From NCBI RefSeq assembly GCF_904426505.1, contig NZ_CAJGBN010000071.1:1-64000 (forward strand): a stretch of 64,000 bases of DNA, given 5' to 3'. The first letter of the stretch is position 1; each line of letters opens with the position of its first letter. Position numbers and translations under genes: made by a program. Shown here in pieces: positions 28,470 through 36,910 of this stretch. The notes below the pieces were generated by a model. That model had not been told where the DNA came from and made no database searches. It worked only from the letters and a program-made list of their open reading frames with translations. Origin of the DNA: Rubrivivax sp. A210. GTDB lineage: Bacteria > Pseudomonadota > Gammaproteobacteria > Burkholderiales > Burkholderiaceae_C.

Positions 28470-29420
28470 ATGAGATCAGCGATGCCTCTCACCGCCGACG
28501 CCCAGGGCGTCTACCCGATTGCGCCGACGCCCTTCCATGACGACGGCGCCATCGACAACGCGTCCATCGACCGCCTGGTCGACTTCTACCTCGCCATCGG
28601 CGCCACCGGCATCACCGTGCTGGGCCAGCTGGGCGAGGCGCCCAAGCTCACGCACGCCGAGGGCGTGGCGGTGGCCACGCACATGATCCGCCGCGCGCCC
28701 ACGCTGCCGGTGATCGTCGGCGTCTCGGCGCCCGGATTTGCCGCGATGCGCGAGCTGACGCAGGAGGTGATGGCGGCCGGCGCGGCCGGCGTGATGATCG
28801 CCCCGCCCAACACCTTGCGCACCGACGACCAGATCGTCACCTACTACCGCCAGGCGGTGCAGGCCATCGGCGCCGACGTGCCCTTCGTGCTGCAGGACTA
28901 CCCGCTGACCTTCTCGGTGCAGATCACGCCCGGCGTGATCCGCCGCATCGTCGCCGAGCTGCCGTCGTGCGTGATGCTCAAGCACGAGGACTGGCCGGGG
29001 CTGGAGAAAATCAGCACGCTGCGCGCCTGGGAGCGCGAAGGCGCCATGCGCCACATCGCCATCTTGTGCGGCAACAACGGCCTCTTCCTCGATTACGAGA
29101 TGGCGCGCGGCGCCGACGGCGCCAACACCGGCTACGCCTTCCCCGACATGCTGTGCGATGTCGTGCGCCTGGCCGGCAGCGGCGAGCGCGAGGCGGCCCA
29201 CGATCTCTTCGACGCCCACCTGCCGCTGCTGCGCTACGAGCAGCAGCCGGGCGTGGGCCTGGCGGTGCGCAAGTACCTGTTGATGCGCCGCGGCCTGCTG
29301 GGCAGTGCCGCACTGCGCCAGCCGGCCCCGGCGCTGACGGCGGCAGCGCGGGCCGAGGTCGAGCACCTGCTCGCCCGCCTGGCCCGCCACGACCCGCGGG
29401 CGCGGCTGGCGGCCGTCTGA
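28470..29420 (+). CDS. Dihydrodipicolinate synthase family aldolase/lyase
   Basis: A 316-residue TIM-barrel Schiff-base enzyme. It shows the substrate loop GQLGEAPKL (GTTGE-like), a Tyr in LQDYPLTF and Schiff-base K171 in VMLKHEDWPG. It diverges from true DapA and is more like the 2-keto-acid aldolase/dehydratase members; its substrate cannot be read from sequence. Three in-frame ATGs occur (28449, 28470, 28482); the one at 28470 has AGGA upstream and is preferred. It converges on the caspase-like gene with a 4-nt gap and no terminator. Confidence 0.85.
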   Translation: MRSAMPLTADAQGVYPIAPTPFHDDGAIDNASIDRLVDFYLAIGATGITVLGQLGEAPKLTHAEGVAVATHMIRRAPTLPVIVGVSAPGFAAMRELTQEVMAAGAAGVMIAPPNTLRTDDQIVTYYRQAVQAIGADVPFVLQDYPLTFSVQITPGVIRRIVAELPSCVMLKHEDWPGLEKISTLRAWEREGAMRHIAILCGNNGLFLDYEMARGADGANTGYAFPDMLCDVVRLAGSGEREAAHDLFDAHLPLLRYEQQPGVGLAVRKYLLMRRGLLGSAALRQPAPALTAAARAEVEHLLARLARHDPRARLAAV

Positions 29421-29424
29421 GGCG

Positions 29425-30336
29425 CTAGACGCTGAAGGGCCGCTGCGCCAGGAAGGCCGCGGCCGGCCCCAGGGTGAAGAGATTGGGCGACTGCGTGGCC
29501 GGCAACGCGGCGCGAATGCGGGCGTGGAACTGGGCGTAGCTGCCGGCGAAGGCGCCGTTGTTCCACACGCGCAGCAGTTTCTCGGTGAAGGCGCCGTTGT
29601 GCTGGCCGTCCATCGAGGTCTGGTTGTCCTGGCAACCGGAGATCAAGAGGATCGAGGGCCTGAAGAGGCCGATCAGGGCCGTGGCCTGGGCCGCGGCGCC
29701 CACGACGCCGAGCTGGGCCAAGGCCTGGTCGGGATCGACCACGGCCTTGCCGGCGGCCTTGGCCACCGTGTCCTGCAGGCCGTCATAGAAGGCCTTGTTC
29801 TGGGCATAGGCGCGCATCGCCACGGCGTCAGGCATCAACCGGGGGCGCTGCTCGCCCGTCGCCGCGGCCGGCGTGCGCTCGCGCGTGACGGTGCCGCTGT
29901 GGCAACTGTCGGACAGCACCAGCACGCGCACGCCGGTGGCGAAGCGGCTGAGCTCGAGATACAGCTCGTCATCGATGAGCTGGCCGTCGTAGAGGCACCA
30001 GGTCTCGTCCTTCCTGTCGGCCTCGTCGCCGTTGCGGTCGGGCACCTGGCCGCCATGGCCGGAAAAACTCAGGAAGAACAGATCGCCTGCCTTCAGGGCC
30101 CTGGCCGCGCCGCGCATGCCGGCCAGCAGGGCCGCCCGCGTGGCTTTCTTGGTGAGCAGCACGGTGGGCTTCATGCCCTTGGACACGGCGATGGCCGCCA
30201 TGTCGTTGGCGTCGAACTCGCAGGCGGCGAGCGGCCCGGACCAGCCGCCGTAGGCAGCCGCGCTGACGGCGTTGAGGCCGAGGTGCAACGACAACGCCTT
30301 GGGCGCGGCGGCGGCGGGAACAGCTTTGGTGGCCAT
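29425..30336 (-). CDS. Caspase-fold peptidase (C14 family, orthocaspase-like)
   Basis: The 303-residue protein carries both catalytic motifs of clan CD caspase-like peptidases: the His motif FSGHGGQVPD (H94) and the Cys motif LSDSCHSGTV (C145), each after a hydrophobic beta strand. A further strand SILLISGCQDNQTS matches the substrate-pocket region of bacterial metacaspase-like proteins. No signal peptide or extra domain is visible, so it should be cytoplasmic. It lies just after a ParA-like ATPase gene on the same strand. Its role, whether regulated proteolysis or stress-induced death, is unknown. Confidence 0.85.
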   Translation of the reverse strand: MATKAVPAAAAPKALSLHLGLNAVSAAAYGGWSGPLAACEFDANDMAAIAVSKGMKPTVLLTKKATRAALLAGMRGAARALKAGDLFFLSFSGHGGQVPDRNGDEADRKDETWCLYDGQLIDDELYLELSRFATGVRVLVLSDSCHSGTVTRERTPAAATGEQRPRLMPDAVAMRAYAQNKAFYDGLQDTVAKAAGKAVVDPDQALAQLGVVGAAAQATALIGLFRPSILLISGCQDNQTSMDGQHNGAFTEKLLRVWNNGAFAGSYAQFHARIRAALPATQSPNLFTLGPAAAFLAQRPFSV

Positions 30337-30339
30337 GGC

Positions 30340-30400
30340 GGGCTTTCTGTGGGGTGGGGGCGCGGCATGATGCGCGCCGCGCCACCGGCGCAGAAAGCCC
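30340..30400. repeat. Nested inverted repeat upstream of the caspase-like gene
   Basis: The outer arms GGGCTTTCTG (30340-30349) and CAGAAAGCCC (30391-30400) are perfect complements. Inside them GGCGCGGC (30359-30366) and GCCGCGCC (30376-30383) are also perfect complements. The structure fills the gap between the ParA-like stop codon and the caspase-like start codon. It could be an operator, an attenuator or a 3' stabiliser. Confidence 0.6.
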
Positions 30401-30427
30401 TAGTTCATGGGCCGGACCCCGCCGGCA

Positions 30428-31108
30428 TCAAGCGCCCAGGGCCTCGATCTCGGCGCCGGTGCGCTGCAGCCAGCCCTTGAGGCGCTGGCGGTCGAGCAGG
30501 CCCAGCTTGCCCGGCTGGCTGGCGGCCCAGAAGCTGATGCCGGCGCCATCGATCTTCTGCAGCAGCGCATCGGGCAGTTTGCGCAGGCGCAGCGTGCGCG
30601 CGCCGCGCGCCTGAGCGCGCTCAAGCAGGCCCGATTCGGCCAGCAGGCCGAAGTTCTCGCCGCGCACCTCGTTGAGCACCAGCACCAGGGGCAGCGCAGC
30701 GCCGGCACCGTCCAGCCAGCTGGCGAGCAGGTCCACCGAATCGCGGCCGGCGTCCATCACATGCCAGTAGTTGAGGCCAACGCCGATCTCGGCACAGACC
30801 TCGGCCACGCCGGCGTCATCAAGCCAGCGCACCAACCCGGCCTGGGTCTGGGCGGCCAGGTCGACCAGCACGCGGCGCGTGGGCTGGTCGGCGGCGGCCT
30901 CGACCACACGGTCCAGGCTGTCGTGGGCATCCAGCGGCACCGGCGAGGCGAAATCGGCGTAGTAGCGCAGCAGGGCGCCATGCGAGCGGTCGGTGTCGAA
31001 GCCGACGAAGGGCAGCTGGCGGTCGATGAAGTGCTGGGCAAGCACGCGGGCGAGCAGCGATTTGCCCACGCCGCCTTTTTCGCCGCCGATGAAATGGATG
31101 TGGCTCAT
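30428..31108 (-). CDS. ParA/MinD-type P-loop ATPase
   Basis: The 226-residue protein starts MSHIHFIGGEKGGVGKSLLA, giving a deviant Walker A motif KGGVGKS with the signature lysine of the ParA/MinD group, followed by a switch I-like segment FDTDRSHGALLRYY and VLVDLAAQTQ in place of a Walker B. The start at 31106-31108 is chosen because the open frame upstream is low-complexity and lacks family features. It is not next to parB or a replication origin. Such orphan ParA-like proteins position cellular cargo or act in mobilisation; the role here is open. Confidence 0.8.
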   Translation of the reverse strand: MSHIHFIGGEKGGVGKSLLARVLAQHFIDRQLPFVGFDTDRSHGALLRYYADFASPVPLDAHDSLDRVVEAAADQPTRRVLVDLAAQTQAGLVRWLDDAGVAEVCAEIGVGLNYWHVMDAGRDSVDLLASWLDGAGAALPLVLVLNEVRGENFGLLAESGLLERAQARGARTLRLRKLPDALLQKIDGAGISFWAASQPGKLGLLDRQRLKGWLQRTGAEIEALGA

Positions 31109-31283
31109 GCCGGGGTGTCCCTTGAAGTGGAAAGAGGCGAGCGGCGCGCAAGGTCCACGGCCCGGGACTCGTGACGCAGAACCTGGGTCAGGGCGCGGGT
31201 TGGCCTGACCTGCCGCCCGCAAACATAAAAGCAGAAAGCGCGCCAGCATTGTGACCGGAGCGCTTGAATGCGGCCCGACAAGC

Positions 31284-31314
31284 AAAAAGGGCAGGCGCGA
31301 GGCGCCTGCCCTTC
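31284..31314 (-). terminator. Intrinsic terminator of the small exported protein gene
   Basis: On the minus strand the stem GGGCAGGCGC with loop CTC and GCGCCTGCCC is followed by TTTTT. It starts about 20 nt after the stop codon of the gene at 31334-31522 and separates it from the ParA-like gene. Confidence 0.88.
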
Positions 31315-31333
31315 TTGACTCGGGAACGAAGAA

Positions 31334-31522
31334 TTACTTCTTCGCTTCTTCCTTCTTCTCTTCCTTCTTGGCGGCCGGCTTGGCGGCGGCCTTCTTGGCG
31401 CCGCTGGCGGCGGCGGCCGGGGCCGAAGCGCCGGCCTTCATCGGGGCGGCACCGGCGTGCGAGCCGGCTTGGGCGCTCAGGGCGAAGGCGGCCAGGATCA
31501 GGGAGGTCAGGAGCTTGAACAT
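31334..31522 (-). CDS. Small exported Ala/Lys-rich protein
   Basis: The 62-residue protein has a signal peptide (MFKLLTSLILAAFALSAQA) followed by a mature part of about 43 residues that is almost only Ala, Lys, Glu, Gly and Ser and ends in KKEEKKEEAKK. No family is recognised. A dedicated terminator follows and about 140 nt of non-coding DNA precedes it, so it looks like a single-gene unit. The charged, disordered tail could bind anionic surface polymers or nucleic acid, but that is a guess. Confidence 0.7.
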   Translation of the reverse strand: MFKLLTSLILAAFALSAQAGSHAGAAPMKAGASAPAAAASGAKKAAAKPAAKKEEKKEEAKK

Positions 31523-31666
31523 GGGAATACTCTCTCAGGTGGTTGATTTGGAGTCGCCGGGATGCTCTGGTTAGGTTCACCAAGCGACACCGACCCATCC
31601 ACAACGCGCCCGCCGCGATTCGGTTGACACGGCCGTTGCGACAGCCGCTGCGGCTACCATCGCCGG

Positions 31667-32851
31667 GTGCTCCCGCGTCTGTGCCTGCTGCTGATTCTCA
31701 TTTCCGCCCTGAGCGCACCGGCCCTGGCGGCGCCCTACACGCCGGCATCGGATGCCGAAGTGGTGGAGCGCCTGCCCTCCCGTGCCAGCGACCCGCGCTC
31801 GCGCGAGTTGCTGGCGCTGCGCCAGGCTTGGCGGGCCCAGCCCGATGACCTCGACACCGCGCTGCGCCTGGCCGCGCGCTACCAGGACGAGGTGGCCGCC
31901 ACCGGCGATCCGCGCTACATGGGTTACGCCCAGGCGGCGCTGCAACCCTGGTGGAGGCTGCCCGATCCGCCGGTGGCGGTGCGCGTGCTGCGCGCCGTGG
32001 TGGTGCAGTTCGACCACCGTTTCGAGCCGGCCCTGGCCGATCTGCGCGCGGCCCTGGCCGTCGAACCCGACAACCTGCGCGCCTGGTCGTGGCAGACCGC
32101 GATCCAGATGGTGCTGGCCGACTATGCGGCTGCGCGCACGAGCTGCGAGCAGCTGGCCCGCCTGGCCGAGCCCCTGGTGGGCACTGCCTGCCGCGCCCAG
32201 GTTGACGCCGCCACCGGCCGCGCCGCCGCCGCCTCGACGGCGCTGAAGCAGGCCCTCGCCCGGGCGCAGTCGGAGGGGGCCGACGCCGGCCTGCGGCTGT
32301 GGGCCTGGACGCGGCTGGCCGAGATCGACGAGCGGCGGGGCGACCTCCCCGCCGCCGAAGCCGCCTTTCGCGCCGCCCTGGCCACCGGCGAACCCGATGT
32401 CTACCTGCTGGCGGCCTACTCCGACTTCCTGCTCGACCGCGGCCGTGCCGCCGAGGTTCTGCTGCTGCTGAAGGACCGCGGACGTGCCGACGTGCTGCTG
32501 TTGCGCCTGCTGCTGGCGGCGCGCGCCAGCGGCGACCGCGGCGCCGCTGCCTGGGCGGCCGAGCTGGCAGCCCGCTTCGACGCCGCCCGCCTGCGCGGCG
32601 ACACCAGCCACCTCAAGGAGGAGGCGCGTTTCCTGTTGTCGCAGGGAGGCCGCACCGCCGACGCCCTGGCGCTGGCGCGCCAGAACTGGGCCGAGCAGCG
32701 CGAGGCGGCCGACGCCCGCGTGCTGCTCGAAGCCGCGCTGGCGGCCCAGGAGCCGGCCGCCGCGGCGCCGGTGCAGAAGTGGCTGGCCGATTCAGGCTTC
32801 GAGAGCGTGGCGCTGCAGGCTTTGGCGGCCAGGCTGAAAGACGCACGGTGA
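31667..32851 (+). CDS. Exported tetratricopeptide-like repeat protein
   Basis: The 394-residue product has a signal peptide (MLPRLCLLLILISALSAPALA) and then helical repeats of TPR type, for example DNLRAWSWQTAIQMVLADYA and GDLPAAEAAFRAALATGEPD. The start is GTG at 31667-31669. No catalytic domain is seen. Its stop codon overlaps the GTG start of the HupE/UreJ-like gene, so the two are translationally coupled and probably act together at the envelope. Confidence 0.82.
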   Translation: MLPRLCLLLILISALSAPALAAPYTPASDAEVVERLPSRASDPRSRELLALRQAWRAQPDDLDTALRLAARYQDEVAATGDPRYMGYAQAALQPWWRLPDPPVAVRVLRAVVVQFDHRFEPALADLRAALAVEPDNLRAWSWQTAIQMVLADYAAARTSCEQLARLAEPLVGTACRAQVDAATGRAAAASTALKQALARAQSEGADAGLRLWAWTRLAEIDERRGDLPAAEAAFRAALATGEPDVYLLAAYSDFLLDRGRAAEVLLLLKDRGRADVLLLRLLLAARASGDRGAAAWAAELAARFDAARLRGDTSHLKEEARFLLSQGGRTADALALARQNWAEQREAADARVLLEAALAAQEPAAAAPVQKWLADSGFESVALQALAARLKDAR

Positions 32852-33990
32852 GGGGGCTGGTGCGCGCACTGTGGTGGTGCCTGTTGCTGACGGCCGGCGC
32901 AGCCCTGGCTCACAAGCCGTCTGACAGCTATCTCAAGCTCACGGTCAGCGAAGGCCGGCTGAGCGGGCGCTGGGACATCGCGCTGCGCGACCTCGACTTC
33001 GCCATCGGCCTGGACGGCGACGGCGACGGCGCCATCACCTGGGGCGAGCTGCGCGCCCGCCACGCCGAGATCGCCGGCTACGCGGCATCGCGCATCAAGC
33101 TGACGCTGGACGGCCAGCCCTGCGCGCTGCAGGTTGGCCCGCAGCAGGTCGACAGCCACACCGACGGCGCCTACTCCGTGCTGCCGCTGGCGCTGGGCTG
33201 CGTGGCAGCCCGCGGTGACGCCCGACTGGACGTCGAGTACGCGCTCTTCGCCGAGCTCGACCCCCAGCACCGCGGCCTGCTCGCGCTGACGGTGGAGGGC
33301 GCCACCCGCACGGCCATCCTGGGGCCGCAGGCGCCGCGTCAGAGCTTCGAACTCAAGTCGGCCAACCGCCTGGCACAGCTGGCGGACTTCGTGCGCGACG
33401 GCGTCTGGCATATCTGGATCGGTTTCGACCACATCCTCTTCCTGCTCGCGCTGCTGCTGCCCGGCGTGGGCCACTGGCCGTTGCGCGGCCAGGGCTGGCG
33501 GCCCGTGACGCGCTTCAGGCAAGCCTTCTGGGACGTGGTGCGCGTGGTCACGGCCTTCACGCTGGCGCACTCGATCACGTTGTCGCTGGCCACGCTGGGC
33601 CTGGTGTCGCTGCCGTCGCGCTGGGTCGAATCGTCCATCGCCGCCTCGGTGGTGCTGGCGGCACTCAACAACGTCTGGCCGGTCTTCCACCGCGGGCGCT
33701 GGATGGTGGCCTTCGCCTTCGGCCTCATCCACGGCTTCGGCTTTGCCAGCGTGCTGGGCGACCTGGGCCTGCCGCAGGGCGCACTGGTGCTGGCGCTGCT
33801 GGGCTTCAATGTCGGCGTCGAATGCGGCCAGCTGGTCATCGTCGCGGCCTTCCTGCCGCTGGCCTACACGCTGCGCCACGGCGCCTTCTACCGCATCGGC
33901 GTGCTGCGCCTGGGCTCGCTGCTGATTGCCGCGGTGGCCGCGGCCTGGCTGGTCGAGCGTGTATTCGACCTCAAGCTGATGCCTTTCTAG
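32848..33990 (+). CDS. HupE/UreJ-family membrane protein with EF-hand-like loop
   Basis: The roughly 380-residue protein has a signal sequence (WWCLLLTAGAALAHKPSDSY), an extracytoplasmic domain of about 170 residues and a C-terminal membrane domain with about six helices that fits the HupE/UreJ-type family (histidines in WIGFDHILFLL and FGLIHGFGFASVLGDLG). HupE relatives move nickel or cobalt. The extracytoplasmic part has DGDGDGAITWGE, which matches a calcium-binding EF-hand loop. GTG start at 32848, overlapping the previous stop. The following SAH riboswitch and metH form a separate unit. Confidence 0.82.
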   Translation: MRGLVRALWWCLLLTAGAALAHKPSDSYLKLTVSEGRLSGRWDIALRDLDFAIGLDGDGDGAITWGELRARHAEIAGYAASRIKLTLDGQPCALQVGPQQVDSHTDGAYSVLPLALGCVAARGDARLDVEYALFAELDPQHRGLLALTVEGATRTAILGPQAPRQSFELKSANRLAQLADFVRDGVWHIWIGFDHILFLLALLLPGVGHWPLRGQGWRPVTRFRQAFWDVVRVVTAFTLAHSITLSLATLGLVSLPSRWVESSIAASVVLAALNNVWPVFHRGRWMVAFAFGLIHGFGFASVLGDLGLPQGALVLALLGFNVGVECGQLVIVAAFLPLAYTLRHGAFYRIGVLRLGSLLIAAVAAAWLVERVFDLKLMPF

Positions 33991-34016
33991 GCCACAGGGC
34001 GGCCAACCCGGCGCCT

Positions 34017-34022
34017 TACAAT
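34017..34022 (+). promoter_or_regulatory. -10 box of the metH transcript
   Basis: TACAAT is placed so that transcription would start at about 34029, immediately in front of the first riboswitch base pairs at 34032. No good -35 box is seen 16-18 nt upstream. The match to the riboswitch 5' end is the main support. Confidence 0.5.
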
Positions 34023-34031
34023 GCGGGCCTT

Positions 34032-34115
34032 CCCGAGGAGCGTTGCAACGGCAGCCATGCCGCCAGGCTCGGGGCGTTCGAGGCCAGCCGCCTCCCACCG
34101 CAACGGCGCTCACCC
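34032..34115 (+). ncRNA. S-adenosylhomocysteine (SAH) riboswitch
   Basis: The 5' leader of metH carries the conserved blocks of the SAH riboswitch class (CCGAGGAGCG, CCAGGCTCGG, CAACGGCGCTCACC). The pairings are visible directly: CCCGAG (34032-34037) with CTCGGG (34068-34073); a small GGCA/TGCC hairpin at about 34050-34060; and GAGCG plus GTTGC (34038-34047) with GCAAC and CGCTC (34100-34111), making the pseudoknot. This class is known upstream of metH and ahcY in betaproteobacteria and switches expression on when SAH accumulates. It ends about 26 nt before the metH ATG, so control at the ribosome binding site is plausible. Confidence 0.92.
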
Positions 34116-34141
34116 ACTCCACACGTGACCTGGGTGACCGC

Positions 34142-36904
34142 ATGACCACCGCCGCTGCTTCCGCCGCCCCCACCGCACACCGTCCGCCGCCGCTGCGGCT
34201 TTCCGGCCTCGAGCCGGTGACGCTGGACGCCGGCGCGCTCTTCGTCAACATCGGCGAGCGCACCAATGTCACCGGGTCACGCGCCTTCGCCAAGATGATT
34301 CTCGAAGGCCGCTTCGAGGATGCACTCTCGGTGGCGCGACAGCAGGTCGAGAACGGCGCCCAGGTCATCGACGTCAACATGGACGAGGCCATGCTGGACA
34401 GCGCCGCGGCGATGGAGCGCTTCCTCAAGCTCGTTGCCGGCGAGCCCGAGATCGCCCGCGTGCCCCTCATGGTGGACAGCAGCAAGTGGAGCGTGATCGA
34501 GGCCGGCCTCAAGTGCATCCAGGGCAAGGGCATCGTCAACAGCATCAGCCTCAAGGAAGGCGAGGCCGAGTTCAAGCGCCAGGCCACGCTGGTGCGCCGC
34601 TACGGCGCCGCCACCGTGGTGATGGCCTTCGACGAGCAGGGCCAGGCCGACACCTACCAGCGCAAGATCAGCATCTGCGAGCGCGCCTACCGCATCCTGG
34701 TGGACGAGGTCGGATTTCCGGCCGAAGACATCATCTTCGACCCCAATATCTTCGCCATCGCGACCGGCATCGAGGAGCACGACAACTACGCGGTCGACTT
34801 CATAGCGGCCACGCGCTGGATCAAGGCCCACCTGCCCGGCGCGCGGGTCAGCGGCGGCGTCTCCAACGTGAGCTTCAGCTTCCGCGGCAACGACCCGGTG
34901 CGCGAGGCCATCCACACCGTCTTCCTGTACCACGCCATCCAGGCCGGCCTGGACATGGGCATCGTCAATGCCGGCATGGTGGGCGTATACGACGACCTCG
35001 AGCCGGTGCTGCGCGAGCGCGTGGAAGACGTGGTGCTGAACCGGCGGCCCGATGCCGGTGAGCGCCTGGTCGAGATCGCCGAGACCGCCAAGGGCCTGGC
35101 CCGCGACGACAGCGCCAAGCTGGCCTGGCGCGCCGGCGACGTCAACGCCCGCCTCTCGCACGCGCTGGTCCACGGCATCACCGAGTTCATCACGCAGGAC
35201 ACCGAAGAAGCCTGGCAGGCCATCCAGGCCAGGGGCGGCCGGCCGCTGCATGTGATCGAAGGCCCGCTGATGGCCGGCATGAACATCGTCGGCGACCTCT
35301 TCGGCCAGGGCAAGATGTTCCTGCCCCAGGTGGTGAAGAGCGCACGCGTGATGAAGACCGCGGTGGCGCACCTGCTGCCCTACATCGAGGAAGAGAAGAA
35401 GCAGCTCATCGCCGGCGGCGGCGAGGCCAAAGCCAAGGGCAAGATCGTCATCGCCACCGTGAAGGGCGATGTGCATGACATCGGCAAGAACATCGTCACC
35501 GTGGTCTTGCAGTGCAACAACTTCGAGGTCGTCAACATGGGCGTGATGGTCCCCTGCCAGGACATCCTCGCCAAGGCCAAGGCCGAGGGCGCCGACATCA
35601 TCGGCCTGTCGGGCCTGATCACGCCCAGCCTGGAAGAGATGCAGCATGTGGCCGGCGAGATGCAGCGCGACGACTGGTTCCGCACACGCGGCACGCCGCT
35701 GCTGATCGGCGGCGCCACCTGCAGCCGCGTCCACACCGCGGTGAAGATCGCGCCCCATTACGAGGGCCCGGTGGTCTACGTGCCCGACGCCTCGCGCAGC
35801 GTGGGCGTCTGCGCCGAGCTGCTGAGCGATGAGCGCGCTGCCGCCTACATCGCCGAGCTGCGCGCCGATTACCAGCATGTGCGCGAGCTGCACGCCGGCA
35901 AGAAGGCCACGCCCCTGGTCAGCCTGGCGGCGGCTCGCGCCAACAAGCATGTCGTCGACTGGGCCGCCTACGCGCCGCCGGCGCCCAAGTTCATCGGCCG
36001 GCGCGTGTTCAAGAACTACGACCTGGCCGAGCTGGCCACCTGCATCGACTGGGGCCCCTTCTTCCAGACCTGGGACCTGGCCGGGCGCTACCCCGAGATC
36101 CTGAGCGACGAGGTGGTGGGCGCCGAGGCCCAGCGCGTCTACAGCGACGGACAGCGCCTGCTGAAACGCGCCATCGAAGGCCGCTGGCTGCAGGCCGCCG
36201 GCGTGCTGGCGCTGCTGCCCGCCAACACGGTGGACGACGACTGCATCGAGGTCTACACCGACGAGTCGCGCAGCACCGTGGCGCTGCGCTGGCAGCCGCT
36301 GCGCCTGCAGAGCGAGCGCCCGGTGGTGGATGGCGAGAAGCGTCCCAACCGCAGCCTGGCCGACTTCATCGCACCGCGGGCCGACCAAGGTGGAAAGCCC
36401 GACCACGTCGGCCTCTTCGCCGTCACCGCCGGCCTGGGCGTCGAGAAGAAGGAAGCCCAGTTTCTGGCCGATCACGACGACTACAGCGCCATCATGCTCA
36501 AGGCCCTGGCCGACCGACTGGCCGAGGCCCTGGCCGAACGCCTGCACCAGCGCGTGCGCACCGAGCTGTGGGGCTATGCGCCCGACGAGGCACTCGCGGC
36601 CGAGGATCTGATCGCCGAGAAGTACCGCGGCATCCGCCCCGCGCCTGGCTACCCGGCCTGCCCCGAGCACAGCGTCAAGCGCGACATGTTCCGCGTGCTG
36701 GCGGCCGAGGAGATCGGCATGGGCCTGACCGAAAGCCTGGCCATGACCCCGGCGGCCAGCGTCAGCGGCTTCTACCTGGCCCACCCCGAGGCGCGCTACT
36801 TCAACGTCGGCCGCATCGGCGTCGACCAGCTCGCCGACTGGGCGGCGCGCCAGGGGCTGGACGAGGCGGCGGCGCGGCGGCTGCTGGCGCCGGTGCTGGG
36901 CTGA
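34142..36904 (+). CDS. metH: Cobalamin-dependent methionine synthase, lacking the homocysteine domain
   Basis: The 920-residue protein covers the folate, cobalamin and reactivation modules of MetH. The pterin domain begins with FVNIGERTNVTGSRAFAKMI (about 34-53); the cap domain has KMFLPQVVKSARVMKTAV; the B12 site is GDVHDIGKNI with cobalt-ligand H445; the C-terminal AdoMet domain has RPAPGYPACPEHSVKRDMF. The N-terminal homocysteine/zinc domain of about 330 residues is absent and no such gene is in the window. Betaproteobacteria often encode that domain as a separate gene, so this is probably half of a split enzyme. ATG at 34142 is preferred because the upstream extension falls in the riboswitch. 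Confidence 0.95.
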   Translation: MTTAAASAAPTAHRPPPLRLSGLEPVTLDAGALFVNIGERTNVTGSRAFAKMILEGRFEDALSVARQQVENGAQVIDVNMDEAMLDSAAAMERFLKLVAGEPEIARVPLMVDSSKWSVIEAGLKCIQGKGIVNSISLKEGEAEFKRQATLVRRYGAATVVMAFDEQGQADTYQRKISICERAYRILVDEVGFPAEDIIFDPNIFAIATGIEEHDNYAVDFIAATRWIKAHLPGARVSGGVSNVSFSFRGNDPVREAIHTVFLYHAIQAGLDMGIVNAGMVGVYDDLEPVLRERVEDVVLNRRPDAGERLVEIAETAKGLARDDSAKLAWRAGDVNARLSHALVHGITEFITQDTEEAWQAIQARGGRPLHVIEGPLMAGMNIVGDLFGQGKMFLPQVVKSARVMKTAVAHLLPYIEEEKKQLIAGGGEAKAKGKIVIATVKGDVHDIGKNIVTVVLQCNNFEVVNMGVMVPCQDILAKAKAEGADIIGLSGLITPSLEEMQHVAGEMQRDDWFRTRGTPLLIGGATCSRVHTAVKIAPHYEGPVVYVPDASRSVGVCAELLSDERAAAYIAELRADYQHVRELHAGKKATPLVSLAAARANKHVVDWAAYAPPAPKFIGRRVFKNYDLAELATCIDWGPFFQTWDLAGRYPEILSDEVVGAEAQRVYSDGQRLLKRAIEGRWLQAAGVLALLPANTVDDDCIEVYTDESRSTVALRWQPLRLQSERPVVDGEKRPNRSLADFIAPRADQGGKPDHVGLFAVTAGLGVEKKEAQFLADHDDYSAIMLKALADRLAEALAERLHQRVRTELWGYAPDEALAAEDLIAEKYRGIRPAPGYPACPEHSVKRDMFRVLAAEEIGMGLTESLAMTPAASVSGFYLAHPEARYFNVGRIGVDQLADWAARQGLDEAAARRLLAPVLG

Positions 36905-36910
36905 TGAGCC

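Noticed and set aside
31624..31660. TTGACA and TACCAT before the TPR protein gene as a promoter
   Set aside because: The spacing is 25 nt, too long for sigma-70; the perfect -35-like hexamer has no -10 at 16-18 nt.
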